Shown one piece after another: positions 1 through 7,999 of a stretch of DNA of 64,000 nt. This stretch comes from JAICJC01 sp963709425 (lineage in GTDB: Bacteria > Actinomycetota > Thermoleophilia > Gaiellales > JAICJC01). A program made the translations under genes and the position numbers. Where the stretch lies: contig CAVPWG010000005.1 in the NCBI GenBank assembly GCA_963709425.1, positions 682,001 through 746,000 on the forward strand, written 5' to 3'. Every line of letters starts with the position of its first letter. Position 1 is the first letter of the stretch. A model generated the notes under the pieces. That model did no database searches and was not told where the DNA came from. It worked only from the letters and a program-made list of their open reading frames with translations.

Positions 1-157
1 CCAGCTTCACCGCGTAGTTCACGCCGAGCGTCCCCCACACCGTCGCCGCCACCCGGACCGGCGCTCCGCAGAGGGCGCCGACGACGACCCATCCGATTCC
101 GTAGTTGCCGCTGGTCGTGTAGGCAACCACCGCGCGATCGAGCGCCGAGCGAGCCAC
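1..157 (-). CDS. PAP2-like membrane phosphatase, N-terminal fragment
   Basis: Only the first 52 codons lie in the window; the gene runs off the left edge. It starts at a GTG five bases past the stop of the upstream small gene. The visible protein has a hydrophobic segment (about residues 20-33) and a second one leading into VNYAVKL. In PAP2-type lipid phosphatases such a helix with a terminal Lys precedes the KxxxxxxRP catalytic motif, which would lie outside the window. The assignment is therefore suggestive only. It is the last visible gene of a short minus-strand unit that begins with methylmalonyl-CoA epimerase. Confidence 0.45.
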   Translation of the reverse strand, partial: MARSALDRAVVAYTTSGNYGIGWVVVGALCGAPVRVAATVWGTLGVNYAVKL

Positions 158-161
158 GCGA

Positions 162-380
162 TCAGAAGCCGACGCGGCCCACGTGCGCCTCGCGCTTCAC
201 ATAGCCCACCTTCGACACGTCGATGTGGTAGGTCGTGTCGTCGGGCCCGGAGATCTTGACGACGCCCTTGCCGGCGTCGAGCGCCGCCTCGAGCTTCGCC
301 CACTCGCCGGCGTCCAGCTTTGTGATCACGATCAGCCCGCTGTCGAACCCGAGCTCGACCCGGGACATGTCATCAGCCAT
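162..380 (-). CDS. Small conserved hypothetical protein, 72 aa
   Basis: A 72-residue soluble protein of alternating beta-like stretches (LIVITKL, GVVKISG, TYHIDVSKVGYVKRE) and no membrane segment or Cys. Its ATG overlaps the 3' end of the methylmalonyl-CoA epimerase gene by 8 bases, so translation is probably coupled. The pattern of short strands with a charged surface suggests a small beta-rich fold, but I do not recognise the family. The clean overlap at the front and the close spacing to the next gene support a real gene. Confidence 0.6.
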   Translation of the reverse strand: MADDMSRVELGFDSGLIVITKLDAGEWAKLEAALDAGKGVVKISGPDDTTYHIDVSKVGYVKREAHVGRVGF

Positions 381-792
381 CGACCGCTCCTTCGACTTGC
401 ACGTATTCGACCAGCACGCCGGCGACGCTGGATGGATGGATGAACGCGACCTGGAGCCCGAAGAGGCCGGCGTGGGGCTCCTCGTCGATCAGCTCTGCGC
501 CCGCCGCGGCGGCGTCGCGGAGCGCCGTCCGGATATCGTCTACCGCGAAGGCAACATGGTGCATTCCCGGTCCCCGGCTCGCCATGAACCTGCCCACCGG
601 CGTGTCCTCGCCGAGCGGCCGCAGGAGCTCGACGCAGTCGGTTCCGACCCGCAACGAGGCGGCCTCGACCCCCTGCTCCGGCACCGTCTCGTGATGCTCC
701 ACCACCCCGGCGAAGAGCCGCTCGTACATGTCCACAGCGGCCGCGATGTCGTCGACGGCGTGCCCGATATGATGGATATCTCGGGGGCGCAT
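373..792 (-). CDS. mce: Methylmalonyl-CoA epimerase
   Basis: A 139-residue protein of the glyoxalase/VOC fold, the usual length for methylmalonyl-CoA epimerase, which interconverts the R and S forms of methylmalonyl-CoA in propionate metabolism. Two beta-alpha-beta-beta-beta repeats are visible. The first begins IHHIGHAVDDI and the second begins HHVAFAVDDI. Metal ligands are expected at His of HHIGHAV, His of HHVAF and the Glu near the C-terminus (LVEYVQ). The start ATG lies 9 nt after a TAGGAT box with no Shine-Dalgarno, so the message is probably leaderless. It heads a unit with the 72-aa gene and the PAP2-like gene; no mutase gene is in the window. Confidence 0.88.
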   Translation of the reverse strand: MRPRDIHHIGHAVDDIAAAVDMYERLFAGVVEHHETVPEQGVEAASLRVGTDCVELLRPLGEDTPVGRFMASRGPGMHHVAFAVDDIRTALRDAAAAGAELIDEEPHAGLFGLQVAFIHPSSVAGVLVEYVQVEGAVDG

Positions 793-801
793 TGCGTCCC
801 C

Positions 802-807
802 ATCCTA
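802..807 (-). promoter_or_regulatory. Probable -10 box of mce (leaderless start)
   Basis: TAGGAT on the minus strand, nine bases before the mce ATG. No Shine-Dalgarno lies between them. The same geometry recurs at other transcription-unit heads in this window. Confidence 0.5.
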
Positions 808-834
808 GGAGACGGCTACCTGTAGGGGGCACCG

Positions 835-1245
835 ATGGGGTTTCTCGACGAGATCAAGCAGCAGGCCACGGATGTCGCCTCGACGGTGGCCGAGAAGACG
901 CAGGACACGGCGAAGACCGTTCAGCTGCAGTTCCAGCTTCGCACCCTGAAGGGCGAGGAGAAGGAGGCCTTCGCCGACTTCGGCCGCCAGGCCCACGGTC
1001 TGCACCGCGACAGCGCGCTCGCGGAGCGATCCGGCGAGCTGGCGTCGGGAGCGGCGCGAATCGCCGACCTCCAGTCGCAGATCGCGGCCAAGGAGCAGGA
1101 GATCGCCGACGTGAAGGGCGACGACGGCTCGGAGACCGTCGAGGGATCGGCCGAGGAGGTCGCCGAGCCCGCCGCGGAGGCATCCCCGCCGCCGCCGGCC
1201 TCGGACACGCCTCCCCCGCCACCGCCGCCCTCCCCGGCCGAGTAG
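835..1245 (+). CDS. Coiled-coil protein with proline-rich tail
   Basis: A 136-residue protein of unknown function. Residues 1-30 form an amphipathic helix (FLDEIKQQATDVASTVAEK). Residues about 30-95 are strongly helical and charged, with a likely coiled coil (ARIADLQSQIAAKEQEIADV). The last 40 residues are low-complexity Glu/Ala followed by proline runs. No signal peptide or metal motif is present. A GGGGG run 5 bases before the ATG serves as ribosome site. It is convergent with the FtsH-like gene, the two stops being directly adjacent. A membrane-surface or scaffold role can be imagined but nothing in the sequence proves it. Confidence 0.7.
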   Translation: MGFLDEIKQQATDVASTVAEKTQDTAKTVQLQFQLRTLKGEEKEAFADFGRQAHGLHRDSALAERSGELASGAARIADLQSQIAAKEQEIADVKGDDGSETVEGSAEEVAEPAAEASPPPPASDTPPPPPPPSPAE

Positions 1246-2830
1246 CTACCGAGCAGCCAGGCTGCCGTGGCCGTTGGTCTCGGGAGCCGGGGCGGCCAGC
1301 TCGACACCGACGTCGAGCGAGGAATTCGACTCGGGCTCGAGCCCCTCGAGCAGCCGGTCGATCTCGGGCCGTTCGAGCGTCTCGTGCGCGAGCAGGCCCT
1401 GCGCCAGCTTGTCCAGGTAGGGGCGGTAGCGCTCGACCAGCTCGAGCGCGTCACGGTAGGCCGCGTCCGTGATCGCGCGCTGCTCGGCGTCGCGCAGGCG
1501 CTTGGTCTCCTCCGAGAGCGCGTAGTCGTCGGCGCGTACCTGGAGATGCGGGACGCTCGCGCCCATGCCCCACTCGAACACCATCGCCCGTGCGATCTGG
1601 GTCGCGCGGTCGAGGTCGTTGGCGGCGCCGTTCGTGATCCGGCCGAACACGACCTGCTCGGCACGCCCGGCCCGCGAGGATGACCTTCAGCCAGTCGCGC
1701 AGCTCCTCGGTCGACTGGAGGTAGCGATCCTCCTCCGGCAGGTTGAGCGTGTAGCCGAGCGCGAGGCCGCGGGGGACGATCGTGACCTTGTGCAGCTGCA
1801 TCGCGTCGCCCATCAGGCGCGCCACCAGCGCATGGCCGGCCTCGTGGTAGGCGATCACCCGCTTCTCCTTGTCGGTGATCAGCTTGCGCTGAAGGAGGCC
1901 GGCGACGACGCGGTCGAGCGCGTCGTCGAAGTCCACGCTCGTGATCTCGTCGCGCGCCGACCGGCCGGCGAAGATCGCGGCCTCGTTGGCCAGGCTCGCC
2001 AGATCGGCGCCGGTCAGCCCCGACGTGCGGCGGGCGACGGCGTGCAGGTCGACGCTCGAGTCGAGGGGTTTCCCCCGGGTGTGCACGGCCAGGATCTGCT
2101 CGCGGCCGCGCAGGTCGGGCGGCGCCACGCCCACGTGCCGGTCGAAGCGGCCTGGGCGAAGGAGCGCAGGATCGAGATCCTGGAGGCGGTTCGACGCGCC
2201 GATCACCACGAGCCTGTGGCTCTCGTCGAACCCGTCCAGCTCGACGAGGAGCTGGTTCAGCGTCTGGTTGTGCTCCTGGGATGACGGCCCCCCCGATCGC
2301 TGGCCGCCGACGGCGTCGAGCTCGTCGATGAAGATGATCGCGGGCTGGTTCTTCCGCGCCGTCGAGAAGAGGCGCCGGATTCGAGCCGCGCCGACGCCGA
2401 CGAACATCTCGACGAACGACGAGGCGCTCTGGAAGTAGAACGTCGCCCCCGACTCGTGCGCGATCGCCTTGGCCAGGAGCGTTTTCCCTGTGCCCGGCGG
2501 TCCGTACAGCAGCACGCCGCGCGGCACGCGCGCTCCGAGCTTCTCGAACCGGCCCGGGTGGCGCAGGAACTCGACCACCTCCTGGAGCTCGGCGCGGACC
2601 TCGTCGACGCCCGCGACGTCGTCCCAGCGCACCGCCGAGTCCGACCGCGGCGTGATCTCGACCGGCTTGGTGCTCGGCATCATGCGGAGCATCCGCCAGC
2701 TGATGTAGACGAGCAGGGCGAACAGGATGGGGATGATCCACGCGATTGCGAGCTGCGCGAGCGCGACCAGGAGATCGCGGAGGGTGTCCATCAGCGCATG
2801 CACCGACGGCATCGTGAAGAGGACGTCCAC
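1246..2830 (-). pseudogene. ftsH: FtsH-like AAA+ zinc metalloprotease, frameshifted
   Basis: Membrane-anchored AAA+ protease related to FtsH, which degrades membrane and short-lived cytosolic proteins. One membrane helix is near residues 22-45, so it lacks the usual two-helix periplasmic loop. It then shows Walker A GPPGTGKT, Walker B IIFIDELDAVG, the second-region SRH-type stretch ASNRLQDLDPALLRPGRFDRH and the zinc site HEAGH. One extra base near position 1663 shifts the frame after DWLKVILAGRA; the rest (VVFGRITNGAANDLDRAT to the end) continues in the next frame. Removing that base gives about 527 residues. The intact flanks mean it may be a sequence error. The GTG start is uncertain. Confidence 0.85.
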
Positions 2831-2862
2831 CCACCCAGGGTACCTGCCCCGGGCGTACGTGA

Positions 2863-3657
2863 CTAGGCCCGGGACACGCCCTCGAGGCGCAGCACCTCGG
2901 CCAGCGCAGCCTCGGCGACCTCGAGCTCGGCGGCCGTCGGCTCACGGGTCGCGGCGACCCGCTGAAGCTCGAACCCCGGCCGTCTGAGCGCTCGGGCGAC
3001 CGGGTGGTCGCGGTGGCGCCCCATCCAGCCGAACGCCTCGGTCGCGGCGCCGAGCGCCGCCACGCCGACGGCCAGCCGCGCCGGCCCGCGGCGCGACTCC
3101 GGAAGGCGGCTGGCCAGTGCGTTCCCGGCGGCTGTCAGCACCACGATCGGGCCCACCATGTGCGACCCGCAGCGTTCGTGCTCCTTCGGCGCGTCGAAGG
3201 CGTCGGTGCCCCTCTCGTACGCCCCGATGGCCTTGTGCTCGGCGCCGTGGTAGCCGGCGATCTCCGAGCCCCGAAGCGCCATGAGCGCCGGGGCGAGCGC
3301 CGCCGCCGCGGCGAGCGACTCGCCGACGAGCGGATGCAGCCGGCTCCGCCGCACGGCCTGCGCGAGGATCGCCGAGCCGGCCAGCGCGGCGCCCATCCCC
3401 GCCCCCTCTACCGGCAGCCGCGCCTCGGGCAGGCGCCGCCGCACCAGGGGCAGCAGCAGTGCCGCCTCGGCCATTCGGGCGACGCCGCGCAGGAGCGGCA
3501 GCCGCGAGACGGCGTCGGGCATGTCCGCCTTCCGGCCGGACGCCAAGATGACCTCGCCGTCGTCGGCGCGCACAGCCGCCGCCCAGTAGGACAGGCTGTG
3601 GACGAGGATCCCGTTGCGGAGTGCCATCCCGCCCAGCTTGACGATCGGCGAGCTCAC
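2863..3657 (-). CDS. DUF1385 family membrane protein
   Basis: A 264-residue protein of the DUF1385 family, whose function is not established. The family hallmarks are visible: an N-terminal GGMALRNGILV, the central YHGAEHKAIGAYERG and the following HERCGSH. These conserved His/Glu/Cys residues suggest a metal site near the membrane. Hydrophobic stretches lie around residues 85-130 and 165-205. The GTG start overlaps the stop of the upstream M20 peptidase gene (GTGA), so the two are co-translated. It is followed by 32 bases and then the FtsH-like gene on the same strand. Confidence 0.85.
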   Translation of the reverse strand: MSSPIVKLGGMALRNGILVHSLSYWAAAVRADDGEVILASGRKADMPDAVSRLPLLRGVARMAEAALLLPLVRRRLPEARLPVEGAGMGAALAGSAILAQAVRRSRLHPLVGESLAAAAALAPALMALRGSEIAGYHGAEHKAIGAYERGTDAFDAPKEHERCGSHMVGPIVVLTAAGNALASRLPESRRGPARLAVGVAALGAATEAFGWMGRHRDHPVARALRRPGFELQRVAATREPTAAELEVAEAALAEVLRLEGVSRA

Positions 3658-4955
3658 GCCGCCTCCCCCATTGTGCGGGCGACATGCAGGAAGCAGCGGA
3701 CCGCCAGCTCGAGGTCGTCCGACGCCGCCCGCTCGTCGGCCGAGTGCACGGTCACCCCGGCCAGGAGCGGGTCCATCCGCATCGGCATGAAGCCGTAGGC
3801 GACGGATCCGAACGCCTCGCGCATGTAGTGGCTGTCGGTGAAGCCCGCGTTCACGATCGGCGCGAGCGTCGCCCCGGCCTCGATCTCAGGGGCGAAGGCC
3901 TCGAGCGCCCGGAAGAGCCGCGTGTCCGCCGGCGATAGCGTGCCGCCGACGTTTTCGATGAACTCGAACTCGATCTCGATGCCCTCCAGCGCGATCCGGA
4001 CGGCCTGTTCGATCTCGGCCACGGGCATCTCCGGAAGGATCCGGCAGTCGCACACGAGGGTGGCGCGGCCCGGGATGATGTTCACCGCCGACGACGCCTG
4101 GGCCTTGGTCGGCGCGATCGTCGCTCCCAGCATCGGCTCGACCGCCGCAGCCAGCACGGGGTTCTCGGTCCGGCAGCGCCGGACGACCTCCGCCGGGTCG
4201 GCGCCCTCCTCCCCGATCGCGGCCAGAAACGCGCCCAGGGCGGCCAGCTCGGCGACCGGGCGCGGCATTCGCTGGACCCTGTCGATCACCGGCGCCAGCT
4301 TCACGAGCGCGTTGTCGGCGGCGCCGGGCGTGGACGCGTGCCCGCTCTTCCCGCGGACGGTGACCGCGAAGGCGGCCGAGCGCTTCTCACCCACGCCGAG
4401 CGTGTAGGCGACCCGGCCGCGGTGCTCGATCCGCTCCCCGCCGCCCTCGTTCACGACGTAGTCGGCCCGGACCAGGTCGGGATGCTCCACAACCAGCCAG
4501 GAGAGACCCCAATCGTCACCGACCTCCTCGTCCGCGACGGCGCAGAGGATCAGATCGCCCGCCCCCCGCCATCCCTCGCGGGCGAGGATCGTGAAGGCGA
4601 CCGCTTCGGCGGCCACCTGACCCTTCATGTCGAGGGCGCCGCGCCCCCACACGAACCCGTCGCGCTCGATCCCCGAGAACGGCGGCACCGACCACTCGTC
4701 GGCGTCGGCGCCGACGACGTCGGTGTGGCCCAGGAGCATCAGCGACGGTCCGTCGCCGGTGCCGGGCAGGCGGGCGACGAGCGACGCCCGGCCCGGCTCG
4801 CGCCCGACCAGCTCGGCCTCGACGCCGGCGTCGGCCAGGTACGCCGCGAGGTGCTCGGCCGCGGCGGTCTCGTTCCCGGGCGGGTTCGAGGTGTCGATGC
4901 GGATGAGCTCGGCCAAGAGGCGGCTCGTCTCCGTGCGCACATCGGCCGCGACCAT
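3654..4955 (-). CDS. M20 family metallopeptidase (ArgE/DapE type)
   Basis: A 433-residue zinc-dependent amidohydrolase of the M20/ArgE/DapE/CPG2 group. Visible elements are the zinc His and Asp in LLGHTDVV, the bridging Asp in GALDMKG, the catalytic Glu pair in ADEEVG, and the dimerisation domain inserted around residues 185-300 (VRGKSGHAS). The substrate cannot be told; a dipeptide, N-acyl amino acid or succinyl-diaminopimelate are all possible. The chosen ATG starts just before the conserved helix TSRLLAELIRIDTSNPPGNE; a longer open frame upstream is antisense to rarA. A weak TACCGT box lies 7 nt before this start. DUF1385 follows by GTGA overlap. Confidence 0.85.
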   Translation of the reverse strand: MVAADVRTETSRLLAELIRIDTSNPPGNETAAAEHLAAYLADAGVEAELVGREPGRASLVARLPGTGDGPSLMLLGHTDVVGADADEWSVPPFSGIERDGFVWGRGALDMKGQVAAEAVAFTILAREGWRGAGDLILCAVADEEVGDDWGLSWLVVEHPDLVRADYVVNEGGGERIEHRGRVAYTLGVGEKRSAAFAVTVRGKSGHASTPGAADNALVKLAPVIDRVQRMPRPVAELAALGAFLAAIGEEGADPAEVVRRCRTENPVLAAAVEPMLGATIAPTKAQASSAVNIIPGRATLVCDCRILPEMPVAEIEQAVRIALEGIEIEFEFIENVGGTLSPADTRLFRALEAFAPEIEAGATLAPIVNAGFTDSHYMREAFGSVAYGFMPMRMDPLLAGVTVHSADERAASDDLELAVRCFLHVARTMGEAA

Positions 4956-4983
4956 CGTCCGCACGGTACACGATGGCGGCAAG

Positions 4984-4989
4984 TAGATT
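4984..4989 (+). promoter_or_regulatory. Probable -10 box of rarA (leaderless start)
   Basis: TAGATT eight bases before the rarA ATG, with no ribosome site between. The divergent M20 gene starts 42 bases upstream of the rarA ATG. Confidence 0.5.
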
Positions 4990-4997
4990 GTCACCCG

Positions 4998-6239
4998 ATG
5001 ACCGGCGACCTCTTCTCCCACTCCGCCGAGTCGCGGCTCGCGACGGTCGCGCCGCTCGCCCAGCGGCTGCGGCCCGGAACGATCGACCAGTTCGTGGGCC
5101 AGTCGGGCGTCGTCGGCGAGGGGAGCGCGCTTCGGCGGGCGATCGCATCCGACGGGGTGCCTTCGATGATCTTCTTCGGCCCACCCGGAAGCGGCAAGAC
5201 CACCCTCGCGAGGATCGTCGCCCACACGACGAAGGCCCATTTCGAGGAGCTGTCGGCGGTCCAGGTCGGAGTGGCCGACGTCCGCCGGGTGCTCGCCGAG
5301 GCCCGAGACCGGCTCGGCGCGAACGGACATCGCACGATCCTCTTCCTCGACGAGATCCACCGGTTCAACAAGGGCCAGCAGGACGCGCTCCTGCCGGCGG
5401 TCGAGTCGGGGCTCGTGACGCTCATCGGCGCCACGACGGAGAACCCCTACTTCGAGGTGAACTCAGCGCTGCTCTCCCGCTGCCAGCTCTTCCAGCTCGA
5501 GCCGCTGACCGAGGACGACGTCGCCGCAATCGTGCGCAGGGGCGAGGAGGCGCTCGGTGTCGTGCTCGCCGAGGACAGCCGTGAGGCGGCTGTCCATTCG
5601 GCCGGCGGCGATGCGCGAAACGCGCTCAACATCCTCGAAGGCGCCGTGGGCGCCGCGGGCGACGGGCCCGTCACGCCCGAGCACGTCCGCGACGCCGCCC
5701 GGAAGCGGCCCCTGCTCTACGACAAGGGCGGGGACCAGCACTACGACGTCATCTCCGCGTTCATCAAGAGCATGCGCGGATCCGACACCGACGCCTCGAT
5801 CTACTACCTCGCGGTCATGCTCGAGGGGGGCGAGGACCCGCGCTTCGTGGCACGCCGGATGGTCGTCTTCGCATCCGAGGACGTCGGTAACGCCGACCCG
5901 CGCGCCCTCGAGGTCGCCGTCGCCGCGGCCCGGGCCGTCGAGTTCGTCGGCATGCCGGAGTGCCGCATCAACCTGAGCCAGGCGGCGGCGTATCTCGCCC
6001 GGGCGCCGAAGTCGAACGCCTCCTACGTGGCGATCGCGAGCGCCATGCGCGACGTGCGCGAGCGCGGCAACCTGCGGCCGCCGCCGGCGCTCCGCGACGC
6101 GTCGTACGCCGGCGCGAAGCGGCTGGGGCACGGAGCCGGGTACGTCTATCCGCACGACCGTCCCGAGGAGGCGGCGCGCCAGCAGTACCTGCCTGACGAG
6201 CTGGTCGGGACGCGCTACTACCCGGACGACGCGCCCTAG
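4998..6239 (+). CDS. rarA: Replication-associated recombination protein A (AAA+ ATPase)
   Basis: A 413-residue RarA/MgsA (WRNIP1 family) AAA+ ATPase that acts at stalled replication forks. It shows LAQRLRPGTIDQFVGQ, Walker A GPPGSGKTT, Walker B ILFLDEIHRFNKGQQDALLP, sensor 1 TENPYFEVNSALLSR, and the family C-terminal tetramerisation part with YDVISAFIKSMRGSD and VVFASEDVGNADP. Length and domain order are normal. The ATG was chosen because it is the first codon of family-like sequence and sits 8 nt after a -10 box; the longer open frame upstream is antisense to the M20 peptidase. Confidence 0.95.
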   Translation: MTGDLFSHSAESRLATVAPLAQRLRPGTIDQFVGQSGVVGEGSALRRAIASDGVPSMIFFGPPGSGKTTLARIVAHTTKAHFEELSAVQVGVADVRRVLAEARDRLGANGHRTILFLDEIHRFNKGQQDALLPAVESGLVTLIGATTENPYFEVNSALLSRCQLFQLEPLTEDDVAAIVRRGEEALGVVLAEDSREAAVHSAGGDARNALNILEGAVGAAGDGPVTPEHVRDAARKRPLLYDKGGDQHYDVISAFIKSMRGSDTDASIYYLAVMLEGGEDPRFVARRMVVFASEDVGNADPRALEVAVAAARAVEFVGMPECRINLSQAAAYLARAPKSNASYVAIASAMRDVRERGNLRPPPALRDASYAGAKRLGHGAGYVYPHDRPEEAARQQYLPDELVGTRYYPDDAP

Positions 6240-6243
6240 GCGT

Positions 6244-7224
6244 TCACAGGATCCGGGCTCCCAGCGCCGAGCAGGTCAGCTCGACCGCCAGGCTGGCCGT
6301 CTGGTTGTGCTCGTCGAGCACCGGGTTCACCTCGACGAGCTCGAGCGACGTGAGGATGCCGTGCTTCGCGACGAGCTCCATCGCTAGGTGCGCCTCGCGA
6401 TAGGTGATGCCGCCCCGGACGGGCGTCCCGACGCCGGGCGCCTGGTCGGGGTCGACGACGTCCATGTCGAACGAGATGTGCACGAACGGTCCCGTCGAGG
6501 TGATCTCGATCGCCTCCTCGACCACGCGGTGCATGCCGTAACGGTCGATGTCGTGCATCGTGAAGACCTTGAGCCCGAGCTCGGACATCCGCCGCCGCTC
6601 GCCCTCGTCGACCGACCGCACGCCGACCAGCACGGTCGACCCCTCGGCGATCATCGGAAGCGGCCAGTGGTCGCTCCGAAAGCGGCGGTCGTCGGCCAGC
6701 CCGAGCGCGATCGCAAGGGGCATCCCGTGGACGTTGCCGGATGGGGAGGTGGCCGGCGTGTTGATGTCGGTATGGGCGTCGAACCAGATGACCCCGCCCG
6801 GCGCGCCGTGGGCGCTCGCCAGCCCGCCGAGCGTGCCGATGGCGATGGCGTGGTCGCCGCCGACGACGAGCGGGATCCGCCCGGCGCGGGTGGCCGCCGC
6901 GACCTCCCCGGCGAGCTCCTCGCACGTCCGCTTGATCGCGTCCCAGTAGCGAGCCGAGGGGTCGCCGACGTCGAGCGCCTCGACCATGCCCGCGCCGACG
7001 TTGCCGCGGTCGTCCAGCTCGTACCCGAGCGCCTCGACCCGCTCGGCGAGCTGGGCATAGCGAACAGCCGACGGGCCCATGTCAACGCCGCGCCGGCCGG
7101 ACCCGAGGTCGAGGGCGGCGCCGATGACTGCGATGGGTGCCTTCGGTTCGGGTTGGGCCGACACGGGTCGCAGGAGCGTAGATGATTCCGCGATGCCCGA
7201 TCGACCGGCTCGGGCCCGGTCCAT
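6244..7224 (-). CDS. rocF: Arginase
   Basis: A 326-residue binuclear manganese ureohydrolase. The ligand motifs are complete: GGDHAIAIG, DAHTDINT and SFDMDVVDP. Arginase-type features include IGAALDLGSGRRGVDMGPSAVR at the N-terminus and SLELVEVNPVLDEHNQTASLAVEL at the C-terminus. It should convert arginine to ornithine and urea. The ATG was chosen for its upstream GGTGAGGTG ribosome site; about 24 extra N-terminal residues precede the fold, so a GTG further in is possible. It is convergent with rarA, with four bases between stops, and divergent from the DivIVA-like gene. Confidence 0.9.
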   Translation of the reverse strand: MDRARAGRSGIAESSTLLRPVSAQPEPKAPIAVIGAALDLGSGRRGVDMGPSAVRYAQLAERVEALGYELDDRGNVGAGMVEALDVGDPSARYWDAIKRTCEELAGEVAAATRAGRIPLVVGGDHAIAIGTLGGLASAHGAPGGVIWFDAHTDINTPATSPSGNVHGMPLAIALGLADDRRFRSDHWPLPMIAEGSTVLVGVRSVDEGERRRMSELGLKVFTMHDIDRYGMHRVVEEAIEITSTGPFVHISFDMDVVDPDQAPGVGTPVRGGITYREAHLAMELVAKHGILTSLELVEVNPVLDEHNQTASLAVELTCSALGARIL

Positions 7225-7330
7225 GGGCACCTCACCTAGAGGGCTAAAGCCATCGGCCCCATCGCCCGATAAGGGGACGTACCCCCGTTCCTTCGTCCCG
7301 CTTCTTCGCGCCTTCAGGAGGGCTCCGCAA

Positions 7331-7999
7331 ATGATCGACCTGGCGAGCATCCGTAACGCCTCGTTCACGCTCACCCCCACGGGTTACAACCCCGAGGAGG
7401 TGGACCGGTTCCTCGCGGACCTTGCGGACCAGCTCGAGGCGCAGCCGATTTCCATCGACGCAGCTCCCGCGGCCGCACCGGCCGCTCCGCCGGTTCCCGC
7501 GTCGCGCCCCGAGGCCGATCTCGACGGCCTGACCGGCGCGATCGACCGCACCGTCGGTGCGCTCGACGCCTTCGTCCAGAACGAGCTCGCCGCGGTTCGT
7601 GCCGCGTCGGATCTCGAGGTCGAGGAGATCCACCGCGAGCGCGAGCGCCTGCTCGACAAGGCGGCGAACGCCGCCCGCGCCCACCTCGAGGAGGCCAAGG
7701 CCCGCGCCGAGGACGTCGCGTCGCAGGTTCGTGCCGACGCCGAGGAGGAGGCCGCGCGCATCGTCGCAGCCGCCGAGGACAAGAAGAGCCAGGCCGACGA
7801 GATGGTGGCCGCGGCCGCACGCGTCCAGGCCCAGGTGCTCGGGTCGCTCGAGTCCGCTCGCGCGACGCTCGGCACCACGTCGGACGTCGCCGCAAGCGCC
7901 GATGTCCACCCGATCGAGTCGAACGCCGCCGCGCAGCCGGAGCGGACCGCCGAGCCTGAGGCCGACGATGTCCGGGACGCGACGGATGCCGCAGCTTGA
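7331..7999 (+). CDS. DivIVA-like coiled-coil protein
   Basis: A 222-residue protein with an N-terminal DivIVA-type lipid-binding segment (NASFTLTPTGYNPEEVDRFL) followed by an Ala/Pro linker and a long charged coiled coil, roughly residues 75-185 (RERERLLDKAANAARAHLEEA). DivIVA/Wag31 proteins mark curved membrane and polar growth sites. This one has the right opening but is shorter than Wag31, so it may be a divisome or cell-wall accessory protein of the SepIVA sort. An AGGAGG ribosome site lies 8 bases before the ATG. It overlaps the next gene by 14 bases. Confidence 0.8.
   Translation: MIDLASIRNASFTLTPTGYNPEEVDRFLADLADQLEAQPISIDAAPAAAPAAPPVPASRPEADLDGLTGAIDRTVGALDAFVQNELAAVRAASDLEVEEIHRERERLLDKAANAARAHLEEAKARAEDVASQVRADAEEEAARIVAAAEDKKSQADEMVAAAARVQAQVLGSLESARATLGTTSDVAASADVHPIESNAAAQPERTAEPEADDVRDATDAAA

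Noticed and set aside
921..2945. 674-residue open frame on the minus strand
   Set aside because: It is a shifted reading of the FtsH-like gene; no family motifs, and very Arg/Pro/Ala-rich as expected for a GC-rich shadow.
4338..4997. 220-codon N-terminal extension of rarA
   Set aside because: Fully antisense to the well-supported M20 peptidase, and the extra sequence is not RarA-like.
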